Of a stretch of DNA of 64,000 bases, positions 11,405 through 20,071 are shown piece after piece. The position numbers and the translations under genes are program-made. The notes under the pieces are model-generated. The model ran no database searches, was not told the DNA's origin, and saw nothing but the letters and a program-made list of their open reading frames with translations. How positions within the stretch are numbered: the stretch's first letter is position 1; every line of letters begins with the position of its first letter. Source of the stretch: Burkholderiaceae bacterium (GTDB taxonomy: Bacteria > Pseudomonadota > Gammaproteobacteria > Burkholderiales > Burkholderiaceae_E); the NCBI GenBank assembly GCA_016710525.1, contig JADJVQ010000003.1:62001-126000 (forward strand), in the 5' to 3' direction.

Positions 11405-12675
11405 TTGAACCGCTGGCCGATCCATCGAACCACCCTCCTGGCCGCCTTCGTCCTGACAGTGCTCGGGCAGTGCGCCGCGCCGGTAGCGGGCGCCCCGGAC
11501 GAGGCCCGTTACGGCGCCGGACAAGGCTATCCGGTTGGCGCTCGCAACAACTGGGCCCGCCCGGAATTCATGGTCGGTTCGTTCACCGCGATGGAGCAGC
11601 TGTTTCCGGTGCGCGCGGTGCCCGCCGGCGGCGCGAAACGCGAACTGCCCGGCCACCCCACGGTCGTCGACTGGCCGTTCGTGCAGGCTTACCTCGACTC
11701 GCACCCGGTGTCGGGCCTGCTGATCCTCAAGGACGGCCAGGTGCTGCAGGAGCGCTACCAGTACGGACGCAGCGCCGAGCATCGCTTCACCTCGTTCTCG
11801 ATGGCCAAGACACTGGTGGCCATGGCGGTGGGGGTCGCGGTTGCCGAAGGCAGCATTGCTTCCATCGACGACCCGGTGGACAAGTACGAGCCGGCGCTGG
11901 CGAAAAGCGCCTGGAAGGGCGTGGCGCTGCGTCAGGTGCTGACGATGAGCTCGGGCGTGCGCTTCGACGAGACTTACGACCGGAGGGATACCGATATCGC
12001 CCGGCTGTCCCGTGCCTGGACCTTGCAGCAGGGGTCGCTGCTCGACGGCCTGGAGCGCCTGACCGAGCACGACGCGGCGCCAGGCGCGCGTTTCAAATAT
12101 GCCTCGGCCGAAACCCAGGTGCTGGGCCAGGTCCTGGTGCGCGCCACGGGCATGCCGCTGGCTGCCTATATCGGCCGCAAGATCTGGGGCCCGATGGGCG
12201 CCGAGGCCGACGCGCTCTGGGTGCTGGACGCGGTGGGCATGGAGGCGGCGTACTGCTGCCTGTCGGCGCGCCTGCGCGACTGGGGGCGGAGTCGGGCAGC
12301 TGCTGCTGGAGCGCGGCCAGCGCGACGGCCGCCCTGTGCTGCCGCCGGATTGGGTCGAGGCGGGCACGACGGTGCGTTCGAGCGACCCGCACCTGCGGCC
12401 ACGGGTGGCGACTGCGTACTTCGGCTACGGTTATCAGACCTGGATATTTCCCGACGGCCTGGGATTCGCGCTGCTGGGCGTGCGCGGCCAGGCCGTCTTC
12501 GTGCACCCGCGGCTGCGGCTGGTGATGGTACAGACCGCCGTATGGCCCGCCTCCAGCGATCTGGCGCTCAGTCGAGCGCGCGATGCGTTCTGGCGCGGTG
12601 GTGAGCGGGCCCCCCCGGGGGGACGGGGGGGGGCGGGCCCCCCCCCCGGTGGTGAGCGCGGCCGAACGGATGTGA
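11405..12675 (+). pseudogene. serine beta-lactamase-type hydrolase (PF00144 family), frameshifted
   Basis: The likely TTG start at 11405 gives a signal peptide (L-L-A-A-F-V-L-T-V-L-G, cleavage near A-P-V-A-G-A). The S-x-x-K catalytic motif is S-M-A-K and the Y-x-S motif is Y-A-S, as in class C beta-lactamases, esterases and DD-peptidases. At about 12283-12287, in a run of five G, the coding frame changes: R-L-R-D-W-G stops making sense in frame one, and V-G-Q-L-L-L-E-R continues in another. Near the end, a G/C homopolymer tract flanked by a 12-bp direct repeat (12596-12658) disrupts the frame again. A natural end V-V-S-A-A-E-R-M-stop is readable at 12675. The gene is either broken or badly sequenced. 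Confidence 0.78.
12596..12658. repeat. 12-bp direct repeat flanking a G/C homopolymer tract
   Basis: cggtggtgagcg occurs at 12596-12607 and again at 12647-12658. The 39 bases between are almost only runs of C and G (7 C, 6 G, 9 G, 10 C). The tract falls inside the end of the beta-lactamase-type gene and disrupts its reading. It may be an assembly or base-calling artefact, or a small insertion with duplicated flanks. Confidence 0.75.
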
Positions 12676-12676
12676 C

Positions 12677-12699
12677 CGGTGGGCGGGAATTGCCCACCG
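12677..12699. terminator. hairpin between convergent genes
   Basis: The 8-bp inverted repeat cggtgggc / gcccaccg with a 7-nt loop lies 2 bp after the inferred TGA of the beta-lactamase-type gene and just before the stop of the opposing MFS gene. It is placed as a bidirectional terminator would be. Confidence 0.5.
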
Positions 12700-12706
12700 C
12701 ACAAGC

Positions 12707-13976
12707 CTACGAGGTTACGGCCATCCGCTCCGCGGGCGGCTTCGGTCGCCAAACCAGAAACACGATCAGGGCGATCACCTGCACGGCTATACCGGTCGCC
12801 ATGGTGCGGCGATACGCGCCCGCATCGGTCTGCCCCAGCGAACGATACAGATCGATCAGTACCCCATACAGCCACTGCCACCCGAACGTACCCGAGAAGA
12901 CGAGCAGGTTGTATCCGGTCAGAGCACGCCCCGACAGCGAAGCCGGAAAGGCCATCCCCACGTAGGGCTGGACCATCGAGAAGGAGGTTGCGATCAATGC
13001 GTAGAGCAGCCACACCGGCCAGATGGCCGGCGACTCGACCAGTGCCAGCAGCAGCTGAACGCCGATGGCAGCGGCCGTGCTGCATGCGCAGATCACCTGT
13101 GTCGACCAGCCGCGTGCGCGAATCCACGGTTGCACCGCGCCGACCCCCAGAAAACCGATCAGCGCCGACAGATTGATCAGCAGCAGAATCTGCGCGGCGC
13201 GATCGGCCGCAAAGCCATTGACTTGGATCAGCCAAGGCCCGGTCCACAAGGTCGTGAGCGCCGAAGACACCGAGTGCGCCAGCAGCGACATCATCGCGAA
13301 GCGCCAGAAGAACGGGTCGCGGAACACCTGGCGGTAGCCGGCCGTCAGCTCCGCCACGCTCGAGCCGGCCGCGCCGCGCGCGCTGAACTGTTCTTCGTCG
13401 CGTGGCAGGCCCGCGAAAATCACGATGGCAGCCACCATGAACAGACTGCCGCCGCCCCAGAACACCCATCGCCAGCTCAGCAGTTCGATCGCCCAGCGTG
13501 CCGGCACGGTGACCAGCAGCGCGCCCAGCGAGCCGGACATCAGGGTCCAGGCGGCCAGCGACTGCTGTCGTTCGGCCGGATACCAGAAGCGATAGGCCTT
13601 GAGCGCCGACATCAGCCCGCCGGCCACGCCGGCGCCGATGAGCGCGCGACCGATCCACAGCTCGGTATAGGTGCCGGCATGGGCGAACAGCCAGCAGCCG
13701 GCTGCTGAAAACATCAGCAGCGTGGCGTGCACGCGCCGCGAACCGAAGCGGTCCAGCCAGATGCCCAGCGGCAACTGCATGGCCGCGAAGCCGAGGAAGT
13801 AGGCGCTGCCCAAGAAAACCGAGCTGGGCGTTGCTGAGGTCGAAGTCACGCGAGAGTTCGGGCGCGATGACGGCGGTGACCGAGCGCATCCCGAACGACA
13901 TCAGATACGCGAATGCAAAGCACAGGAACACGCCGATGACGGCGGCGCCCTTCAGGTGGTGCGGCGAAGTCGTCAC
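12707..13976 (-). pseudogene. MFS transporter, single-base frameshift near the N-terminus
   Basis: The GTG at 13976 starts M-T-T-S-P-H-H-L-K and a first helix, G-V-F-L-C-F-A-F-A-Y-L-M-S-F-G-M-R-S, then D-L-S-N-A-Q-L-G. Around 13810-13822 the frame shifts. The next transmembrane segment, V-F-L-G-S-A-Y-F-L-G-F-A-A-M-Q-L-P, runs in a second frame to the stop at 12707, with the MFS loop motif G-I-W-L-D-R-F-G-S-R-R. Together they make about 420 residues and 12 helices, the normal MFS size. The shift lies beside a TTTT/GGG run (minus strand), so a base-calling error is plausible. Substrate unknown. It converges on the beta-lactamase-type gene. Confidence 0.82.
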
Positions 13977-14036
13977 CAGAGCGATACTACCGGGCGAAGC
14001 GAACCGGCATCCAACCGGCGAACGAGGCAGCGACGC

Positions 14037-14924
14037 TCAGGGCGCCGTCATCTGTTTCAGATAAATGTAAAGCGCCCGCAGGTCGGTCTCGTTCATGGTC
14101 TTGATGGACCCGAATGGCATGACGGCGATGTTGCTGCCATCTGTCCGCTTGCCAGTGCGCATCATCGCCACGAAGGCGTCGGCATCCTTGTAGGCGGGCA
14201 TGGCACTGCCTTCTCCCGGGGCCAGCCGCGCCGCAGCGGGCCAGTCGGGCGGGGCGCCGGCAATTTTGCCGCCCAGCAGACGCTCGCCGTGGCAACCCAG
14301 GCACATCTGGGCCACATACTGGCCGTGCTCCGGGCTCACGGCCTCGGCCACCGGTTGAGAAGGCGGCAGATTGTGGTTGATCTTGGTCACCGCTTCGGGA
14401 ATGCCGCCCAGCCCATACATCACCCGGCCCGGCAAGGGCAGCTGAATGGTGCCGCGATCCTGGCCGGGCACCGGCGCCAGATTGCGTACATAAGCCACGA
14501 TGCTGGCCAGGTCCTGGTCGGTCAGGCGGTTGTAGTCTTCGCTGGGCATCAAGCGCAGGGGCCTGCCGTCCGCCCCCACGCCATGGCGGATGCTGCGCAC
14601 CCAGTCCACGGGCTGGTAGGCGGCCATGCGGGCGTTGCCGGCGGTCAGGTTCGAGCCAGCCAGTTTCAGACCCTTGCCATCGTCGGCCAGCGTGGCGCCG
14701 CCGCCGTTGGCACCGTGGCAGTCGACACAACCGCGCGAGCTGTAGAGGTAGCGCCCGCGTTCGAGGGCGGCGGGGTCGGTGCGATAGGCCACCACGGGTG
14801 CGGGCACCTCCACCCGGCGCGCCGCACGCTGCTCACCCAGCATCAGCCCGGTGGCGACCAGACCCCCCAGGGCCACCACCAGCCCACCAGCGGCGATGGC
14901 GCCGCGCCTGATCCACTTGTTCAT
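14037..14924 (-). CDS. diheme c-type cytochrome, membrane-anchored
   Basis: The start is placed at ATG 14924 (M-N-K-W-I-R-R-G), preceded by gggaag, giving 295 residues. A single N-terminal hydrophobic helix (A-I-A-A-G-G-L-V-V-A-L-G-G) acts as signal or anchor. Two haem-binding motifs, C-V-D-C-H and C-L-G-C-H, mark two cytochrome c domains, each followed by later Met residues suited as axial ligands. It should carry electrons in the periplasm, in the style of the cytochrome subunits of alcohol or aldehyde dehydrogenases. It lies 57 bp downstream of the second GrdB-like gene on the same strand and may be co-transcribed with it. Confidence 0.9.
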   Translation of the reverse strand: MNKWIRRGAIAAGGLVVALGGLVATGLMLGEQRAARRVEVPAPVVAYRTDPAALERGRYLYSSRGCVDCHGANGGGATLADDGKGLKLAGSNLTAGNARMAAYQPVDWVRSIRHGVGADGRPLRLMPSEDYNRLTDQDLASIVAYVRNLAPVPGQDRGTIQLPLPGRVMYGLGGIPEAVTKINHNLPPSQPVAEAVSPEHGQYVAQMCLGCHGERLLGGKIAGAPPDWPAAARLAPGEGSAMPAYKDADAFVAMMRTGKRTDGSNIAVMPFGSIKTMNETDLRALYIYLKQMTAP

Positions 14925-14981
14925 GTTGCAGCTTCCCTGTTGCGCCAACGGAAATGACACAAGCCGAAGACGATCCGGCCT

Positions 14982-16193
14982 TCAATCGCCACCGCGGCCC
15001 CTGGTCTGGCTGCGCGGCGCAATCCCGCGCGCAAACGCCTTGAAGCGGCGATCTTCGTGGCCGAGAAAGCGCTCGTGCAAGGCCAGCATGGCGCCGCCGA
15101 GCTCGGTTTCCTGCCACAGCACTCGCGCGGTCTCCTGAAAATCATGATGGCCGGGTTGTGCGGTCAGCGCCTCCTGGTAGTAGGCCTTCAGGTCCTCCAG
15201 GGCGTACTTCAGCGCCTTCAGGTCGGTGCCTTCGAGCAAGGGTGCCTCGAGCGCTGCCGCCAGCCGGCCGATCAGCGCGTCGACCGGCGCCTTGGCGATG
15301 CCCACGGTGGTGCGGCCCCGCCGGCGGACTGACAACGCATGCCAGGGCCGCATCAGCGCGAGTTCGGCCGCGAGCCGGTTCTGCCAGCTTGGCGTGGCGC
15401 CCGTCTGCGCGCCGGCCGGTCGCGCGAAACTCATCGGGCAGGCCGGCGCATCTTCGATCGCCAGTTCGGGAAGGTCTTCGGGATAGTCCTCGAGCACCGG
15501 CCCGCTGTCGCGTTCGAGCAGACCCAGCGCGGCCAGGATCACCCGGCGCTGGAAAGGCGGGTCGCCGGGCTTGCCCAGCGGGCGGCCCAGTGGAAACGAG
15601 GTCCACAGGAAGCGCGGCGGCTGCAGCGCCTCGGTGTTCTCGCGAACCAGGCTGATGCCAGTGGTCTGTATGCCTTCCGACTCGAGGAAGTGCGCGATCG
15701 CGCTCACGGCGCGAGTGCAGTTCGGTCAGACCGGCGTGAGGAACACCGTGTCGACGCCGTCCTTGCGAAGCACCGCGGCGACCTGTCGCGCGCTGGCCTC
15801 GAGCATCGGCGGCGACACCAGCGAGCCCATGAAACTGAAGTGCTGCCCGGCCAGCGAGCCGACGACGCCCTCCTCGACCAGCTCGCGAAACCGGTCGATC
15901 GGAAACACCACATTCAGGTCTTCCTGGAATCCGCCGCGATCGAAATTGACCGACGAGTGCGACATCACCAGTTCGTCGCCGCGCAGGTCGCCCGCGATGA
16001 CGCGGTAGCTGGCATCCATCAGGTCGAACGAAGGCTCGTCGCGAAAGTGCAGCCCCGCGGTGGTGACGAGCGCGACACGGCGTTGCGATAAAGGCTTGCG
16101 CGCGGCGACGAACGCGGCCGGGCGCAGCGGCTCGCTATTCTTTGCGATCAGGTGCGCACGCTCGTCGGGCGGCAGATCTGCCAGTCTCACCAT
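14982..16193 (-). CDS. second GrdB-like protein with in-frame TGA, probable selenoprotein
   Basis: From ATG 16193 (M-V-R-L-A-D-L-P) the frame is open except for TGA at 15726-15728 (codon 156), then runs on in the same frame to 14982, for a total of 403 residues. The flanks are V-F-L-T-P-V before and P-N-C-T-R-A-V-S-A after, matching its paralogue at 7684-8907. The two proteins also share K/Q-R-R-V-A-L-V, V-N/I-N-F-D-R, N-V-V-F/H-P-I-D-R, H-F-S-x-M-G-S and L-G-R-P. This copy has the S-L-V-R-E-N-T-E segment. A GTG inside the downstream part (15707) might be taken for a start, but the homology continues across the TGA. It is followed by a diheme cytochrome gene. Reaction unknown. Confidence 0.86.
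15698..15728 (-). promoter_or_regulatory. candidate bacterial SECIS: TGA plus downstream hairpin
   Basis: Read on the minus strand, TGA (15728-15726) is followed 11 nt later by a perfect 6-bp stem, tcgcgc / gcgcga, closing the loop cgtga (15708-15704). Loop sequence, stem length and distance equal those of the element at 8143-8173, while the outermost stem pair differs (T-A here, G-C there) and still pairs. Confidence 0.62.
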
Positions 16194-16286
16194 CTACGGC
16201 CTCTCTCGGTAACCAGGCTTCGTTGGGTCGCGCCTAGCGACCGAGAGGCCCCGGCAGCCCCTGAAGGGGCTGTATCGCGTGCGCGG

Positions 16287-17132
16287 CTACTGCCGCGCCA
16301 GGACCTGGCAGCGGCGCATCAGCCGACGCTGCGCGGGGTCGAAATCGTCGCGCTTGTGCAGCGCGCTGCGGTTGTCCCAGATCACCACGTCGCCCACCCG
16401 CCACTGCTGGGTCCAGACGAACTGCGCCGGTGCGGCATAAGACCAGATCTCGTCGAGCAGGGCCTCGCTGTCGGCCAGCGACAGCCCGGGAATGTAGGCC
16501 CAGTCGCGTCGGCCCAGGAACAGCGCCTTGCGCCCGGTCTCGGGATGCACCATCACCGCCGGGTGCACCGCGCCGGGCGCGTCCACCGGCGAGCTGGGTT
16601 GAGCGTAAGTGGAGCGCAGCTCGCCGACGCTGTTGTGCGCGGCATCGTGCTTGATGCGGACCGTCTCCAGGCGCTGCTTCAGGGCGGCGGGTAGGGCCTC
16701 GTAGGCGGCGAACTGATTGGCGAAATGGGTGTCCCCGCCGACCGGTGGAATCTCCTCGCCCAGCAGCACACTGGCGGTGGGGATCACCGGGTTGTAGGTC
16801 ATGTCCGAATGCCATGAGGCCTCGGCGTTGCCCAGCCCGCCGATCGGCTTGCCATCCACCTTCACGTTGGAGATGACCGTCACGTATTTGTTGGCGATGC
16901 GGCGTTGCGCCTCTTCCGACATCCGCGAGTACTGGGGCATTTCCTCCAGTGGACCGAAGCGCGCGCTGAAGCGCTGGAGATCGTCGATGTCGAGCTGCTG
17001 GTCGCGAAACCGCACCACGCAGCGATCCAGCCACGTCTGATAGATGCGCTCGAACTGCGCATCGGTGAGTGTCTTGACATCGACATCGAGGATGTCGGCC
17101 CCGGTGTGTTCGGTCAGCGGAACGATTCGCAT
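16287..17132 (-). CDS. TauD/TfdA-family Fe(II)/2-oxoglutarate dioxygenase
   Basis: The start is ATG 17132 (M-R-I-V-P-L-T), with aggaga 8 bp upstream, giving 281 residues, typical of the family. The iron-binding H-x-D is W-H-S-D-M-T near residue 110. A distal His in S-A-L-H-K-R-D and an Arg in Q-R-R-L-M-R-R-C near the C-terminus complete the usual facial triad and the 2-oxoglutarate salt bridge. It should hydroxylate a small substrate using O2 and 2-oxoglutarate; the substrate is not predictable, since relatives act on taurine, sulfonates, aryloxyacids and others. It is divergent from a GntR regulator, with an operator-like palindrome between them. Confidence 0.93.
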   Translation of the reverse strand: MRIVPLTEHTGADILDVDVKTLTDAQFERIYQTWLDRCVVRFRDQQLDIDDLQRFSARFGPLEEMPQYSRMSEEAQRRIANKYVTVISNVKVDGKPIGGLGNAEASWHSDMTYNPVIPTASVLLGEEIPPVGGDTHFANQFAAYEALPAALKQRLETVRIKHDAAHNSVGELRSTYAQPSSPVDAPGAVHPAVMVHPETGRKALFLGRRDWAYIPGLSLADSEALLDEIWSYAAPAQFVWTQQWRVGDVVIWDNRSALHKRDDFDPAQRRLMRRCQVLARQ

Positions 17133-17233
17133 GGGCCTTGTCTCCTGATGGGGGAAGGGCGATCCGCGACGGCGGCTGCCTTCGGTGGCCTCTGTGGGCT
17201 GTCGGCTCACTGTATTATTAACAATTGATTATC

Positions 17234-17250
17234 GTCAATCGATGATTGAC
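17234..17250. promoter_or_regulatory. operator-like palindrome in the TauD/GntR intergenic region
   Basis: gtcaatc-gat-gattgac is a perfect 7-bp inverted repeat in an AT-rich stretch of an otherwise GC-rich region, 21 bp before the GntR-gene start and about 100 bp before the dioxygenase start. An overlapping second inverted repeat, attga / tcaat, lies at 17224-17239. Placement and size fit an operator for the adjacent regulator. Confidence 0.55.
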
Positions 17251-17270
17251 CGCACGCGGGTGGAGCATCC

Positions 17271-17981
17271 ATGTTTGAAACCGAGGGCTTGTCGCGGACA
17301 CTGGCCGAACGCGTGGCCGCGACGCTGGCCGAACAGATCGCGGCCGGCGCGCTCAAGCCCGGCGAGCGGCTGATCGAAGCGACCATGGCGAGATCGCTGC
17401 AGGTCAGCCACGGGCCGGTGCGCGACGCGCTGCGCCTGCTGCAGAGCGCCGGCGTGGTCACCATTTCGGCCTACAAGGGCGCCCATGTGACCGACCTGTC
17501 GGAGCAGGAGCTGTCCGAGCTCTTCCAGGTGCGTGCGGCGCTGGCGGGCCTGCGGGCGCGATGGCTGGCCGAGGATCCGCTTCGCCATGAACGGGTCGCC
17601 TCGCTGGAGGCGCCCATCGCCGAACTGTCGCGGCTCAGCGAGCAGCCCGACCAGCATGAGCAGTACGTGTCGACCGCCCTGGAGATCAGCCGGCGGCTGA
17701 CCGAACTGCTCAGCAATCGCTGGCTGCGCTCGATGATGGACTCGCTGTCGCTTCAGACCACCCGGTATGCCCGGCTCGCGCTCAGCACGCCGGCGGGCCG
17801 GCGCAAGTCCGCCCGCCGATGGCGGGAACTGCTCGAGCTGATCCGGGCGGGCAAGGCCGAACAGGCCCAGGAGCTCGCCACCCGGATCTCGATGGCCACC
17901 CACGCCGCGGCCGCGAAGGCCGTCCGGGCCAGACGACGCCAGTCGGCCGAAGGGTCCGGAGCCGCGGCGGCGGATCGTTGA
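17271..17981 (+). CDS. GntR-family (FCD-type) transcriptional regulator
   Basis: The protein has 236 residues. An N-terminal winged helix-turn-helix (about residues 8-75) contains the GntR signature L-K-P-G-E-R-L-I-E, the recognition-helix region L-Q-V-S-H-G-P-V-R-D-A-L and a following L-L-Q-S-A-G-V-V. The C-terminal part is all helical, as in FCD ligand-binding domains (L-F-Q-V-R-A-A-L-A-G-L). It probably controls the divergent dioxygenase gene and itself through the palindrome at 17234-17250. The Arg/Lys-rich C-terminal tail is disordered in appearance. The effector is not known; FCD regulators usually sense organic acids. Confidence 0.93.
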   Translation: MFETEGLSRTLAERVAATLAEQIAAGALKPGERLIEATMARSLQVSHGPVRDALRLLQSAGVVTISAYKGAHVTDLSEQELSELFQVRAALAGLRARWLAEDPLRHERVASLEAPIAELSRLSEQPDQHEQYVSTALEISRRLTELLSNRWLRSMMDSLSLQTTRYARLALSTPAGRRKSARRWRELLELIRAGKAEQAQELATRISMATHAAAAKAVRARRRQSAEGSGAAAADR

Positions 17982-18094
17982 CGAAACCAGCCCGCCCGAC
18001 CGACCGTCCGCCCGACCGACCGCAAGCAGCCCGCGCGCTTCGCGGCCCGTGCTCTGCCCCCTGCCCCCTCCAACCGACCCCGACGAGCACGCCC

Positions 18095-19156
18095 ATGCCA
18101 CTGCACATCGATCCCGCTTCTGTCCTGAACGACCCCCGCCTGACCCTGATGGGCGTGCCCGGTTCGCCCTATACCCGCAAGATGCTGGCGGTGCTGCGCT
18201 ACCGGCAGATTCCGTATCGGCTCATCCTGGCCAGCAATGTCACCGGCGGCGAGGTCGAGGGGCTGCCGGCGCCCAAGGTGTCGCTGCTGCCCACCTTCTT
18301 TCTGCGCGGCACCGATGGTGCGCTCGAGGCGGTCACCGATTCGACGCCGCTGATCCGGCGCTTCGAGCACACGCATGGCGGGCGCTCGGTGATTCCCGCG
18401 GACCCGGCTCTGGCGCTGGTCGATGCGCTGATCGAAGACTATGCGGACGAATGGCTGACCAAGGCCATGTTCCACTACCGGTGGTCGTACGCCGCCGACA
18501 TCGCCAAGGCGGGCGCCGTGCTGCCGATCTGGTCGCGCCCGCCCTTGTCCGATGACGAGCTGGCCCGGTACTCGGCACTGATCAGCGAGCGCCAGATCGC
18601 ACGGCTGCGTTATGTCGGTTCGAACGAAGTGACCGGCCCGGTCATCGAGGCCAGCTACGAACGTTTCCTCGATGCCTTCGAGGACCATCAGCGATCCCAT
18701 CGCTTCCTGCTGGGCGCGCGCCCGGGCGCGGGCGACTTCGGGGTGTTCGGCCAGCTCACCCAGCTCGCGCATTTCGATCCGACCTGCATGGCCGTCACCC
18801 TGGCACGGGCCCCGCGGACCTTCGGCTGGACAGGCTCGGTGGACGATCTTTCCGGTCTGCAGCCGCAGGACACCGACTGGTTCGACGTGACCGCACTGCC
18901 TGGCACCGTCACCGCCATCCTGCGCGAGATCGGCCGCGTCTATCCGACCTTCATGCTGGCCAACGCGAAGGCCGTGCAGTCGGGTGCGGCGCAGGTCGAG
19001 ACGCAGATCGACGGCAAGCCCTGGGTGCAGCAGCCGTTTCCGTACCAGGCGAAGTGCCTGGGCTGGCTGCGGCGGGACCATGCGGCGCTGGATGCGGGGG
19101 CGAAGCGGCGGTTCGAGGCGGCCATTGCGGGGACCGGATGCGAGGCGCTGTTCTGA
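18095..19156 (+). CDS. glutathione S-transferase-like protein
   Basis: ATG 18095 gives 353 residues. The N-terminal ~80 residues form a thioredoxin-like GST domain (G-V-P-G-S-P-Y-T-R-K-M-L-A-V-L-R-Y, then P-K-V-S-L-L-P-T-F and a D-S-T-P-L-I pair for glutathione). The remainder is a helical C-terminal domain longer than in ordinary GSTs, with G-D-F-G-V-F-G-Q-L at about residues 210-218. No catalytic Cys follows the first strand; the S-P-Y-T site suggests Ser or Tyr chemistry. It lies 113 bp after the GntR gene on the same strand and converges with the epimerase gene. Substrate unknown. Confidence 0.82.
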   Translation: MPLHIDPASVLNDPRLTLMGVPGSPYTRKMLAVLRYRQIPYRLILASNVTGGEVEGLPAPKVSLLPTFFLRGTDGALEAVTDSTPLIRRFEHTHGGRSVIPADPALALVDALIEDYADEWLTKAMFHYRWSYAADIAKAGAVLPIWSRPPLSDDELARYSALISERQIARLRYVGSNEVTGPVIEASYERFLDAFEDHQRSHRFLLGARPGAGDFGVFGQLTQLAHFDPTCMAVTLARAPRTFGWTGSVDDLSGLQPQDTDWFDVTALPGTVTAILREIGRVYPTFMLANAKAVQSGAAQVETQIDGKPWVQQPFPYQAKCLGWLRRDHAALDAGAKRRFEAAIAGTGCEALF

Positions 19157-19187
19157 AGCCTGCGCGCAGGCCCCGGGCGCCAACCGG

Positions 19188-20060
19188 TCAGTCGCGCCAG
19201 CTGTGCCGCGGCTCGTAGCCCAGCACCCGGCGCGCTTTGCCGATCGACAGCAGCGTCTCGAACTCGCCGAGCGGCTCGGTGATCGTGGTGCCCGGAAACG
19301 CCCGTGCCATCAGCTCGCGGCTGGGCGTGCGCATCAGCGTATCGGCCGCCGCGATGGTGAAGTGGTCGACCCCGGCAATGTCCGCCTCGAGCGCACGCAC
19401 GCAGGCCTGGCCGACATCGCGGCTGTCGACCCAGCTCCACAGGTTCCATTGGCGGATGCGCGGGTCATCCCAGAAGGACGGGATCTGCGCGTAGTCGCCG
19501 GTCTCGAAGATGTTGGAGATGCGCAGGCCGGCAAAGCGCGTGCCCGGGTTCCAGCGGTGCATCTCGAGCGCCATCTTTTCGCACAGCACCTTGGCCAGCG
19601 CATAGCCGTTTTCGGGGGCCAGCGGGTGCTCCTCGGTGATCGGCGCGAACTGCGGCGGCGTGCGCGTGAGCGGCAGCCCGTAGGTGGTCTCGCTGGAGGC
19701 CCACACCACCCGTTCCAGCCCGAGCCGCGTGGCCGCGCTGAAGACATTGAAGGTGGTCATCAGGTTGTTCTGGAACACGGTCGCATCGGGCGCCAGGCCG
19801 GGTGCCGGAATGCCGGCCATGTGGATGACCGCGTACGGTGCGGCGGTGCCGGTTCGGCGCCGGTCGATCGTGCCCGGGGCCAGGCGCAGCGCATCGATCG
19901 TCTGGCCCAGGTCGTTGAAGTCGACCTTCATGAAGTGGCACAGGGGCTGCGGCGGGGGCACCAGATCGGCATTGACCACCGCATAACCGCGGGCCAGCAG
20001 TTCGGTGATGGCGGCGCGGCCGGCCTTGCCGCTGCCGCCGGTCACGACAACACTTTTCAT
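19188..20060 (-). CDS. NAD(P)-dependent epimerase/dehydratase (extended SDR)
   Basis: From ATG 20060 (M-K-S-V-V-V-T-G-G), with an upstream ggag, the protein is 290 residues. It has the nucleotide-binding T-G-G-S-G-K-A-G, an A-S-S-E-T-T-Y-G region carrying the catalytic Ser/Thr, and the Y-x-x-x-K pair Y-A-L-A-K. The later region S-W-V-D-S-R-D-V is typical of extended SDRs acting on nucleotide sugars or related substrates. It is followed closely by no other gene on this strand; the solute-binding-protein gene lies 11 bp upstream and is co-directional, so the two probably form an operon. Confidence 0.92.
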   Translation of the reverse strand: MKSVVVTGGSGKAGRAAITELLARGYAVVNADLVPPPQPLCHFMKVDFNDLGQTIDALRLAPGTIDRRRTGTAAPYAVIHMAGIPAPGLAPDATVFQNNLMTTFNVFSAATRLGLERVVWASSETTYGLPLTRTPPQFAPITEEHPLAPENGYALAKVLCEKMALEMHRWNPGTRFAGLRISNIFETGDYAQIPSFWDDPRIRQWNLWSWVDSRDVGQACVRALEADIAGVDHFTIAAADTLMRTPSRELMARAFPGTTITEPLGEFETLLSIGKARRVLGYEPRHSWRD

Positions 20061-20071
20061 GGGAGGGCTCC

